A DNA stretch of 64,000 nucleotides, taken from NCBI GenBank assembly GCA_013396655.1, contig WBMV01001920.1, forward strand, positions 286,739 through 350,738. Direction: 5' to 3'. The translations under genes were made by a program, and so were the position numbers. This DNA is from Campylorhamphus procurvoides. Taxonomy: Eukaryota; Chordata; Aves; Passeriformes; Dendrocolaptidae. Under the pieces are notes generated by a model, which saw only the letters and a list, made by a program, of their open reading frames with translations, was not told the DNA's origin and made no database searches. Shown piece by piece: positions 37,640 to 47,532 of this stretch (position 1 is the first letter of the stretch; every line of letters starts with the position of its first letter).

Positions 37640-37830
37640 TGAGGTTTGTATTATTTTTTTATTATAATAGAAGGAGCCTCAGGTCTTAATCAAGATATTG
37701 GGCTAATTGCTATGGAAACCTAATTAGGCAGACTATGTCTCAAACTCTGTAAATATTTATACATGCACTTAACCGTCTGCGTGCAAACCAACCCACCCTG
37801 GCCATGGGAATGAAGCTTAGCACATGCTGA
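37640..37830. promoter_or_regulatory. Candidate enhancer-like element
   Basis: Two homeodomain-type sites (TAATTGC and TAATTAG, within 37,704-37,727) flank TATGGAAAC, which resembles half of an RFX X-box. Downstream, TGTAAATATTTATA (37,749-37,762) contains a forkhead-type site. The compact motif layout and lack of repeats suggest constrained regulatory DNA. Inference only. Confidence 0.35.
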
Positions 37831-37879
37831 AGTGTTGATAGGGGTGGGAGTCTCCTTTAAGACAAAGTTTAGCTGTGCT

Positions 37880-37990
37880 GCAACAAGTAGAGTGGAGCGT
37901 GGAGCGGTAATCAGATCGGGATCGTGTGAGTGCAGATGAGGCTCAGATCAGATAGGAGCTGGGTTATGGGTCTGGGTTAATAGCTGCACG
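37880..37990. promoter_or_regulatory. Small CpG-retaining patch
   Basis: About five CpGs in 100 bp (GGAGCGTGGAGCGG, CAGATCGGGATCGTG, GCACGG) with short internal direct repeats (GGAGCG and GATCG each twice). The surrounding kilobases are strongly CpG-poor. It lies just downstream of the homeodomain/forkhead-rich candidate element and may belong to the same regulatory region. Confidence 0.3.
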
Positions 37991-40094
37991 GAACTTTGGA
38001 GCTGCTGCACTTTTTTAATTACCTTATAGAATAATAATTAAAAAATATGTGAGTCACTGTACCAGACACAAACATACATAGAGAAATAAGGGACGTATGA
38101 AGTCTCTCCTGCCAGAATAAACTAACAGGTGTCCTGTGCCATTTCTCAGCATAACATTTCAAACATCATTTGAAAAACATTCTTTTAACTCAATTTTAGA
38201 ACTGTTCTGCATGCATGAATCAGTTCAGATTTACATGTTTATTGCAGCAGAGAGAAAATTCAGTGTTAGCTTTGGTACAAACACTTTAGACCGCTACGGT
38301 ATTAACTTTGGAAACTGAATATATGGAACTAATCAAAACCCTTTCATAAACAGATTAATGGGGAGACAAAAATGCACATGTACAAGTTTCTAGGCTTTGA
38401 ACAGTCACATCTTCTACAGCGTATTTATTTATTTATTTACGTTAACAACTATTTTAATTGGTTTTGTTACGTGTTGGTTTTGGGAACAATGAGATGGGGT
38501 GAATCCGCTAAACACTGAGAGCTTCTGGTAGATAGAAATAAAATAACGTAGCTTGAGATCTGCGCATGAAATCCCAGGTCCTGATGCTGATCTTTTATTT
38601 ATGCTTTTTCTCTCTGTCCTCTGTGTTTGCTTTACTCTCTTGTCTGAGCTCTGCCTTTTCTTGTGCAGCTGTCCAATTTTGTGTGAAATATTAGGACTTC
38701 AAGGTGGGAACAGAGGTAGAGAGTAAGGACATTTCATTTACCATAACCAGTATGATAGCATCCAACCAAGAATAGTAGATTCTCTGCAACAAAAGCTGAG
38801 GATCCTTTTCCCAATACTTTCTGCTCAAGCATGTTGTCCATTTAATGTCATTTATTTCTGGTAAACTGTCTTGTGCACAGAAAGCAGTGAAACATTGCAG
38901 GAACAAGAATGAAAGCAACTCCAAAAGCAAAACTAAAAGAAACTACCATGACCTGTTTATAAACCCGGTGCTCGAAGCAGAGTGGGACAGACAGGAGATG
39001 GGGCTGCTCAGAGCACACGTTTCCTGTGCTGGCTGAGTCACCACAAGGTTCAGCAGCGTGGTCCTGCTGGGGACGCCCTGCAGATCTCACTCCCCATTCA
39101 GGACTGTAAATTTCCTTCCTGAGTTTGTTAGAAGCAAACAATGTGTGTAAAAAATAAACACACACACACACACACACAAAAGAAAAAAAGAAAAGAAAAG
39201 ACAAAACCACTGAAGCCCACTATAATTGCTGGTGTTATGCAAAAGAACTAATGCATAAGCAATCTGCTGCCTTTGTAGGAGCGTGCAATGTGACACCAGC
39301 CACCGCAGAAGGCTGGGCAGCAGCTCCTCCAAACCTGGAGATAAAAAAGGGATCTTTGCTGGGCTGGCTGAAAATTTTCCATTCAACACTTATTTTTTAA
39401 CCTGGCTCTTGAGTAACCTTATTTTTTAACTCCAAAGTTATGTCATTTCAGTACAAAACAACAACTTACTAAACTAACCAAACAAGAATCTCCTCTGTCT
39501 TTGTTAATCTGAATAATTTTGACCCTGGGAAAATGTCACAGGACATGCCTGAGCAAATTTTTAGCTCACACACACAGTCCTCATCAGACTCCAAGGATGG
39601 GTTTCCCACCTGCTGACCTAACTCAGGAAGGGCTCCCAGGAAAAAGGGATTAATGGGCAGGAGTGCCACTGCTGCACGCTGAGCAGGACAGTTCTGGGGG
39701 AGAATGGGGTTAAGTGTCCTAGAGCTCCAAATCTAGAGACAACAAGCTTTAATTTCCATTTCCTATCTTTCAGTTTTTCACTGAGATATCAAATTTTTTC
39801 TTATAAGAAAATTACATTCCAACTGCTACTGAAGTTAAGCCTTAACCTAAGAAAGTTCCAACTTTTCTTTCTAGCCAAGATTTCTTTCAAATTTTGCCCA
39901 AAGGTTCAAGAAGAAAAGAAAAAAAAGCCACGAGATTCAGAGAAACTTGATATTTCTCATGTTTAAAGGGAAAGTTTGTCATGTTAAAGTGAGCTTCTTT
40001 TTATATGTCAGAAAACAGAGTAGCAGAAGTGACAACAAAACACACAGCTATTTTTTGATTTCCAGTTCACTGTGAAGAGTTGTTTTCACCCCCT
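37991..40094. other. Non-coding sequence with simple repeats
   Basis: No gene is recognised. It contains an (ATTT)n tract at 38,422-38,439 and the CA repeat listed separately. The overlapping minus-strand ORFs at 38,848-39,389 are largely made by the CA and A-rich repeats (CVCVCVYF-type residues). Confidence 0.65.
39159..39178. repeat. (CA)10 microsatellite
   Basis: Ten uninterrupted CA units, followed by an A-rich AAAAGAAAAAAAGAAAAG tail to about 39,200. It is a plausible polymorphic marker. Confidence 0.95.
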
Positions 40095-40390
40095 TCCCCT
40101 TCTTCCTTTAGGAAGAAGTGTTAAATTAGCAATGAAAACAGCACATTAGCTGACAGATACTGCTAATAATCTAATCATGAGACAGCATTAAAAAAACCTA
40201 TTCAGCATGTTGTGGATGTTGGGTTCATTTTCTTCAGCAATTACATCTGAGGAAAGCTCTCCTTAGATATTTAATGGGCTGCAGCTAAAGAATTTTTAAA
40301 GCACATTTCAGAGCTGCTGGTATTGAAAAGGATCAAGTATTTCTTAGTCACTGTTAAGTTTTACAATTGATTATGGCACATCCCAAGTCA
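40095..40390. promoter_or_regulatory. Candidate constrained non-coding element
   Basis: AT-rich, repeat-free sequence with TTAAATTAGC, GCTAATAATC, TCTAATCATG, CAATTACATC and TACAATTGATTATGG. The density of TAAT cores and the lack of ORFs resemble developmental regulatory elements. Inference only. Confidence 0.28.
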
Positions 40391-40504
40391 AGCTCCTTCA
40401 GTAGGAAGCTGGCAGTGCCTAACACCGAATGCTGCAAAGGAGAGTCTGTGTAGGTATAAAAAGAGAACACAATGCTGGGCATCATGAGTAAAAAGCCTTA
40501 TTCA

Positions 40505-40690
40505 GCCAGGGTCTAAAACTGCCTTTTTTAATGCTTATTTTTAACTAACTGTGAACTTCTGCAATAAGCATGGAGTGCTACTTGGCTCCTTAAATAGCTG
40601 CAATGACGAGCTGGCACTCGCTTCTGTTACTATGTGAATTTATGGAGCTGTTGTCACACGCTTTGTTAGAGGAAATATATGATGGTTCTG
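40505..40690. promoter_or_regulatory. Candidate constrained non-coding element
   Basis: Low-complexity-free AT-rich DNA including TTAACTAACTGTG, CTTAAATAGCTGCAATGACGAG and GTCACACGC. It leads directly into the CpG-retaining segment that follows, so the two may form one regulatory or transcribed unit. Inference only. Confidence 0.25.
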
Positions 40691-40765
40691 TCATAGGGAC
40701 TGGACACCTATAATTCTTTTTTTCTTTGCCTGCTCATAAATCCCTGCTGCTCAGTCACGCCATTA

Positions 40766-41068
40766 TTATCCTGGAGTTGCTGCTATAATCCCCTCTCTGG
40801 AGTGAGGCTCTCGCAGCGCCTTGCAGGGGTAGCGCTGAGTCACCAGTATCGCTCCAGTGGAGATGAAATGCTGCACAGGGCTGGTGACTGGCGGTGATGT
40901 AAAAGGAGGTTCAGGCATGTACATCTGCTTCAGGGCCATGCTGACAGATGTATCACGGGCGGATGCTGAAAGGGCACTGGGTGCCTTGGAAATGCCACTT
41001 CTTTGTGTAGGTTTTACCATCTTGGATAAGGTTTCACGGGTTTTGGTGCCTGAGTGGCACCAAAGCAA
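40766..41068 (-). other. CpG-retaining segment with candidate exon
   Basis: About ten CpGs fall in 300 bp, against a CpG-poor background. A 100-codon minus-strand frame spans the whole patch. Within it TGCCCTTTCAG (complement of plus 40,970-40,980) is a fair splice-acceptor match, and shortly downstream an ATG in strong context (A at -3, G at +4) opens a reading frame beginning MALKQMYMPEPPF. I do not recognise the protein, and a plus-strand ORF also overlaps. No good splice donor with continuing frame was found. A real exon, a regulatory CpG patch and chance all remain possible. Confidence 0.25.
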
Positions 41069-41177
41069 AGGGACAAGCTTTGCTTTTTGATTTCATCTTG
41101 AAAACTCTGCCCAAGAAAGGGCATTTGCTGCTCCTGGCTGCTTAAAACAGCACTTGTCTTATTGGACCACAAGTCTT

Positions 41178-41550
41178 AGGAGGAGCAGTTGAGATAACTG
41201 GGGTTCTTTAGTCTGGAGAAAAGGAGGCTGGGAGGACCTTATTGCTCTCTGCAACTACTGGAGATTGTTGACAGGTGGGCATTGGTCTTTTCTCCCAGGT
41301 AGCGGAGGAAATGCCTTCAAGTTGTGCCAGGGAAGATTGAAATTGGATAGTAGGAAAAACTTCTTCACTGAAAGGGTTGTCAAGCACTGGAATAGGCTGC
41401 CCATGAAAGTGGTGGAATCACTGTCCCTGGAAGTGATCAGAAAATGAGTAGATATGGTGCTTAGAGACATGGGTCTGTGGTGGACCTGGCAGTATTAGAT
41501 TAACAGTTGGACTGAATTAACTTAGCAGCTATTTCCAACCTGAACTGTTC
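41178..41550 (+). mobile_element. CR1 LINE 3' end (5'-truncated)
   Basis: This is a sense CR1 copy. It carries the phrases 'gtctggagaaaaggaggctg', 'cttattgctctctgcaactac', 'ggtcttttctcccaggta', 'gcactggaataggctgccc' and 'tttccaacctgaactgttc', all in family order up to the 3' terminus. The frame 41,265-41,447 retains ORF2 C-terminal residues (RLKLDSRKNFFTERVVKHW, then NRLPMKVVESLSLEV) and then stops early at a diverged codon. The element lacks its 5' part and is inactive. Its terminal octamer tail has been replaced by a long pentamer array. Confidence 0.95.
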
Positions 41551-41660
41551 TATTCTATTCTATTCTATTCTATTCTATTCTATTCTATTCTATTCTATTC
41601 TATTCTATTCTATTCTATTCTATTCTATTCTATTCTATTCTATTCTATTCTATTCTATTC
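41551..41660. repeat. (TATTC)22 microsatellite at CR1 3' tail
   Basis: Twenty-two perfect, uninterrupted copies of TATTC abut the CR1 3' end, preceded by one variant unit TGTTC. CR1 normally ends in a few copies of an octamer of the ATTCTATG type, so the array probably arose by loss of three bases and expansion of the remaining pentamer. The lack of any interruption suggests recent expansion and length polymorphism. The reverse complement is (GAATA)n. Confidence 0.98.
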
Positions 41661-44600
41661 TCCCTATCTCCATGCTTTTTGCTCAGGCCAAAGCACCAGC
41701 TACACAGGACTTGGTTGTACTTCATTTGTGTGAAGCCCTGCTTTGCCCCACAGACCTCTGATGGATGGCACTCGAGCCGTTTGAGATCCTTTATTGCTCA
41801 GACATCCTCAGTCTCACTGGGTTCAGGATGTGTTTGATTGTGTTCCCTGCCCTCTCGGCCCCCGTGCCTTTACTGCAGCGCTACTTTTTGTCTAACGCCA
41901 GAGCTGCTCTGTGCACAGCATCTGTCACTACCTCTGGCTTTGCTTGTCCAGTCAGTCCCTTCTCTCTGCTCCTATGGCCTTCAAACCTCTTTCATCTTGC
42001 CCTGCCACGCACTGCAGCCACCCTCTTTCATCTTCTCCTCTCTGCCTGTGGGAATGCCCTACTGAAGCCTGTGGTCAGCCTCATCCAAGTCGCTCTCTGA
42101 GGACCCCCTTTGCAGCAGGACACTTTGCTGCTGCACCTCGTGTGGTAGTGGGTGCCTCACTGAGCCCCACATTGACCCACACCATGCTAGCAGCGACTGC
42201 TTCTCTGTTGTCTGATCCCTGGGAAACTACGGCTCTCTTCTGTGCCTCTGTTTCTCTTTCTGGCTTTCATCTGTCTTTTTTACTCAGGCCAGAGGCTGCT
42301 GTGTGTGACAAGACTGATGGTACCATGACAGCCTGGTCTCAGCTGGGAACGCTGCTGTGACATGGATAATAACCACAGTGCTGTGAGCCATGTCCCCTCT
42401 ATAGGCCATGTCCCTGCTCTGCCCCTTGTCTGCACAAACCACATCTGGCCTCTCATGTCCACTGCTTTGAGGTTTGGGTTGTGTGGCCACTCCTGAACCT
42501 TTGTGGGAACAGCAAATGCTAAAATGTGGTTGTGTTTAATTCCTATCTTTTGGGATGACTGCACTGGGGGTCTCAGCCCCACACTGGAGACAAAGGGGGG
42601 TAAACTGTGTCTACATCCACCCATGATCTGGCTGGCAGCCCAGGAGCCACTGGGAGCAGCAGCTGGGGGTTGGCACAGCACTGGGATGATGCTAGGTGGA
42701 CTCCTATTGCTCCAGGTCCTCTCCAGGTTCCCAGAGAGCTACCAGGCAACTGTGATGCATCCCAACAGTTTGCAGATGGCCACACTCAAGGAAAACCATA
42801 TCCTGTATGAAGGGAAAGGACTGAGGACAGAGGACCACCACAGTCATTGTCTCATGAAGTTTGTAGCTCCCAGGAGTGATGCTGTCTTCTCTTGAGTGGG
42901 TCCTGCAGGGACTTTATCCATGGCCACCACAACAAGGTCTCTTAGGACCAAACCCCTGCAGCAGCCATGCACTGAGATGCCATGCAGCTTTGTCAGGCAT
43001 TGAGTGTCCCCTCACCCCTTGAGGGACTCAGGGATGTCCCTTTTTGTTCTGTAAGCAAGCATGGAGAGAGTAGAAAGAGACACCCAGTCTCTGTCCTCTT
43101 TCCCCAGCACCGTGTGTCAGCCCATTGCAGTGGAAAATGGTCTATTGATCAGGATTCACCGCCAGTTATTTCCCGGAGAAGAAAGCAGTGATTGAAGCAA
43201 GGTTTGTGCCTTTGAGACATGCTTTCCTCCCTGAGGCCATGCACTCATCTCCTGCTCCACCACCAGAACAAGAGGGAAGGGCATAAACCAGCCCAAGGCT
43301 ATCGTTGCTTTCTAAAAGGTGGAGTGATGGAGATGGCCAGTGATGGGCACTGACTGGAAGAGCTTAATCCCTGCTCATCCCATTTTGACAATAAAATTAC
43401 ACTTTTTGATAACAAAAGCTTCCACCTGGAGAGCTCAATGAAAAACACAGGGAAGTGTTTGTTCTAGGCAGGAATTTGCTCTACTATTCTGTTCCTCTGG
43501 AGCTTTCACAAGTAGGTTTCTTTGCTACCACAACAGAAAGAACACCCCTTTCATAATGAATTGCCTTCAACTACCATGAGCCAAGTTTAGTGTTTTTTTG
43601 TTTTTGTTTTTTTAAATGTGGGAGCACAGAAAATTAAATCTCTGTTGGATTTTTTTAAGCAATTATTTTAAGCACTGTGAATAAAGAGGGAGTGCCTCAC
43701 AAACACCTGTTATTTTTCCCATCATGAATTTGGCTGCTGCTGAACAGTCAGAAATGCTGCTCTTTATAGGATAAAGTGTGTTTATCTGGCAGAGAAGAAT
43801 AGGGTTTGTTTTCACCACAGAATAATACACTGGCTGCTGTATAAAGTGCAGCACCAACTTTTATTGAATAGGAGGCATGTGGTCCCTGGCTTCCTCCTGG
43901 TTGCTGACAGATTGGTGAGATTCAATTGCTTCCATCACAAAAGAGGCACCTGAGACCTGGGCTGAAGGATCTGGGGCCATTTCACTACCTACTTCCTGAG
44001 ACTTCTGGTTTGCTGTGGAGATGAGCTGCAGCATAAGAATTGATTCAAATCTGGCTCTAAGCCTTCTTCTGAAGAAATCAGGGGGTGCCAAGTCTGCACT
44101 TCTGAACTTCAGTAGGAGAAAAGTCTATCTCAAAGTCCATATTCCCAGCAGGCACTGACAAAAAAAAAGATCTGGAAACAGTTTGGGAGATTCTCATGAT
44201 CAGCTTCTTCCTCCTTACACCTTTTCCCTATCTCCCAGTCTAGATGTTACAGGCTGACAGTACCATGGGGACAGGGTGAAGGTTACTGCCCATACAGTAG
44301 CTTTCTGCACAAGTAGAACAGTGCAGAACCTGAGGCAGAGGGATTACAGCAGCAGTTGGTTGGCTGAGCTGACCTGATTGAGCTGACACTTCCTTCTTTT
44401 CCAGCCTTAACCTTTTCTGAAGGTTGTCACCTCCTCTCGCCTGTCCTCCCTCTGGGTGGGGGGATGCTACAGAGCAGCTGATCAGGAGCCTGGTGAGCAG
44501 GATATAGCCTGAAGGAAGGAGAAGAGGTCAGAAGTGGCTGGGACTTCACAGCAGATGAGACAAGGCACAGGGGCCGACAACAATGGATTTGCAGCATGCA

Positions 44601-45354
44601 CTTGGTATTGCAGGTCAGGCTTGAGGTGACCTGACCAGAGACTATCCCACAGAGACAACCGAGATCCTTTGTCCTCCTTTCCTCAGGTGGGAACCAACCA
44701 CCAGCGTTGTTTTTCTAGTACATATCTCAAGACAACGAGGCTCTCTAAAGAGCTAAGTCAAGCATCACATTAGCCCCTAGCAGGGATTATTTTAGCAGGG
44801 AGACTTGAAAAGCATTATTGCAGCCAGCCAGCAAGTGCTCTGCCTCCTGGGTTTTGCTAGTTGTTAGTATGGGAGGAGGTTTTTTACTGTATTTTCTTGC
44901 TTCCCCAGTGTTTCCCGTAAATCAGGACACATCCTGAAGCTCAGTTAAAGACTCAGAGCGCAGGAGAAAGGTGAAGGGGCCCTAGGATTAACTCACCCTT
45001 GCTGGTGCTTGTGCTTTTGAGCGATAGCAGTTTTCTCCCTTGTCCTACTGGTCTGTTACTGGTTCTGCAGTGGAACTTGGCTCTGATAGTTGAGGTGCCC
45101 TGAGCAGGACATGGTGTGGGGAGAGGAGGGGAGGAGGATGCCACATGTGAGGCAGACCAGATGTTTGCACACCAGATTTATTGGTTTAGCAAAACACTGC
45201 AAGTCAAGCAAAGCTGCCTGGGCTCTGAAGAGCTGAGAGGAGGGCAAAGAAATCTTACCAATTTTACTCCTGCTCGTGTCCTTTAAATGTATGAGCACGT
45301 AGGCAACCACTCAGAAACCTTTACCAGCTGTTGGCTAGTGTCAGAAAGGATGTT
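41661..45354. other. Non-coding unique sequence, GC-richer part
   Basis: No gene is recognised. From 41,700 to 43,150 the base composition is more GC-rich and long ORFs occur on both strands (149 codons plus at 41,911-42,360; 133 codons minus at 42,280-42,681), but their overlap and residue make-up (Ser, Cys, Pro and Leu-rich) suggest chance. T-rich simple sequence lies at 43,591-43,614 and an A-run at 44,160-44,168. Confidence 0.6.
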
Positions 45355-45680
45355 TTTAGTGGTTAAGATGTAAGACAGGTAGCAGAGACCAGGTTTCCAT
45401 TCTGGGCGTTGTTACCAGTAAACTGTACGTGAACAAATCCCTCAGGCCAAAATTTTCATTGCCCTGCCCTTCTGAAAATCAGGCCACGAGTTGCGTAAAT
45501 ATGGGTGTAGGTACCTAGCAGTAGGCAGCCAGTTTGGAACATTGTGGCTTTAATCCTTGTGCCTGAGTTACCTCATTTATAAAATGGGGATAATTCTTTG
45601 CTACCTCGAGGGATGCTCTGAAGCACAATTCTATTGATGCTGGTAAAGCATGTCCCAGCTTGCTGGATAGCTATTATTCT
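45355..45680 (+). mobile_element. Amniote MIR-type SINE, near full length
   Basis: A tRNA-derived head seems present (TTAGTGGTTAAGATGTAAGAC, then AGACCAGGTTTCCATTC), followed by CTGAAAATCAGGCCACGAG and GTGTAGGTACCTAG phrases found in old amniote SINEs. Then comes the best-kept block, GCCTGAGTTACCTCATTTAT followed by AAAATGGGGATAATTC, and a tail GCTACCTCGAGGGATG. The order matches a sense MIR-family element retained from early amniotes. Whether it is one insertion or two adjacent fragments cannot be settled by eye. Confidence 0.62.
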
Positions 45681-47014
45681 ATGCTTGACAGAAATTGGAT
45701 ACGGCAGAGCTGAACAAGTGCTCTTGGTGTAGTTTTCCCTGTTGCTAGTGGACAGTCTTTGAGTTACAGTTCCTCCCTCAGCAGTGAGACAGAGCAGACC
45801 AGGTACACTTTTGGCATTGTCACAGTTCTAGGTTGCAGTTCTTAAAAAAACAAGTACCCCAAGAACTGTACCCATGCCTGTCACTTCTCCAGGATACATT
45901 GATTGAGAAAAGCTCTGGATTTGGATATTCTCCTTCTGTGATAAAAGGATCTCTTCCTCTACTTCACATGAGCTGTTGATGCCAGGAAGCTTTCCATGAA
46001 TTTTCCAATACAGAAAAATCTTTCATTCAGCCCATGATTTCCACATAATTTTCATAGTCAGCAGCAAGACACTCTTTCCAATAGAACTGTGAACCATCTT
46101 CCTTCTTCCCAGTATTCTCTAAATTCTCCTAAGAGAAATATGGATGATGCATCACTTTATGTTAAGAAACATACTTATATTTCAAAAACTCTAATGCAAC
46201 AGGATTCTTATTTACACAATGCTATGAGAACAAATACCTCAAAATCTTGCACATAAAATCACTTCCAAATTTAAATCATACGATGCAGATAATAAGGTTT
46301 TTTAATTGAAAAACTGCCTGCTTGGTTTTCATCTTCTGCCCTGTTGGAAACTAAAGCATAGAGAAAATCTTGGAAGAAGTGTGTTATCCTAGGATTTTCT
46401 CTTTGGATTCATCCTCAGGGTGAGGTGATTTAAATTTGGGTGCATATCTTCAATGACAGTGGCTGTATCCTCTGAGTTACAACCCTCGACATAATGACAA
46501 ATGAATATCCATGCCCACCTTTGCACCCAGCTGGTTTCTTATCAGGTAGTTTCAGTGCCCACACATAAGTTAGATAAAAGAGAAGTCTTCGTCTCTTTTG
46601 CAATCCTCTTGCCTCCTCAGAAACCTTCCGCAATCTGCAATTGTCTTGAACAAAGGGTGAGCTAAAAGATGAGTGGGATACTTCATTATAACCTCTGGCT
46701 GTGCAATGAGTCACACCTGTGATTTTGAAATGCAATATAATAAATTAAGAGGGCAGTAGTGAGATTAAGCTGACAACCTGATAATAAAAATACTGGGCAA
46801 CTTGTCAACTTCAGCTGAGTAACCAAAGAATGACACTTCTTGCCAAGCACGGACAAATAAAAGGCTCTCTTTGCTGCACTGTTGTCATGTTGTGACCAAC
46901 AGCAATGTCTAGTGGTTCAATAAAATGTAAACACCTACTATATTTTCTGAAACCAATTTCTCTTTTTGTCCTCATGGAGAAGGAAAGTTGGTATCTAGGA
47001 GTCTGAAGTAAAGA
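45681..47014. other. Non-coding unique sequence
   Basis: No gene is recognised. AATAAAAG and AATAAAATG strings near 46,856-46,930 look like isolated polyadenylation-type hexamers without an associated transcript. A 101-codon minus-strand frame (46,430-46,735) shows no domain. Confidence 0.65.
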
Positions 47015-47130
47015 CTGAGAGTTGGGACTCTGACTTATGCCACAGAAAAATCTCTATGACTCAGTTTACCTAAATGCAGATGACTTTAGAAATGGGGTTT
47101 AAAAAGTTTAATTACTATTAGCCTGATTCT
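47015..47130 (+). mobile_element. Possible MIR-like SINE remnant
   Basis: GAGAGTTGGGACTCTGACTT, then TCTCTATGACTCAGTTTACC and TAAATGCAGATGACTTTAG loosely follow the sense MIR blocks ('gagcccggactctggagcc', 'cctctgagcctcagtttcc', 'taaaatggggataat'). Diverged and uncertain. Confidence 0.35.
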
Positions 47131-47455
47131 TAGAGGGAAGGCACTCATAAATATTCTTTACTCATTTATCACCATACCCAGTCATATGACTACAGCTGTG
47201 AAACTGTCAGACTCTTTTCTTCATCTACTTTATTTGCTCAGTGTGCACAAGTGCGCAGTGTGGAGCAGTGCAGCTGCCTGAGCCAGCTCAGTGGACACAA
47301 CTCTGCAAAGCCACAGTGCGATGTACGGCCAACAACACGAGGCACAACTTCATGAGGTAACTTTGCAAAAGAAAGAACAGCAAAGTGCCATCCTCCCACC
47401 ATCATCTGGGTTCAGCAGCAGTTTAACACCCTTTACCTGGTGATGCATTTTTCAT

Positions 47456-47532
47456 AAAACAAAAAAAAATAGAAGAACAAAAACAAACAAACAAAAACAC
47501 TGAAAAAACCCCAACAACAACAAAAAAAAATG
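47456..47532. repeat. A-rich (CAAA)n-like tract
   Basis: This low-complexity segment consists of AAAC, CAAA and CAA units with A-runs. A second, similar tract (CAAAAAACCCCACAAAC) lies at about 47,955-47,996. The minus-strand frame across the first encodes a Phe/Cys-rich artefact. Confidence 0.85.

Noticed and set aside
41911..42681. Overlapping 149-codon plus and 133-codon minus frames in a GC-richer stretch
   Set aside because: Both depend on locally low stop-codon density; Ser, Cys and Pro-rich content is typical of random translation of such DNA, and no splice structure is visible.
46856..46930. AATAAA-type polyadenylation hexamers
   Set aside because: Isolated hexamers without an upstream coding exon or clear GT-rich element; frequent by chance.
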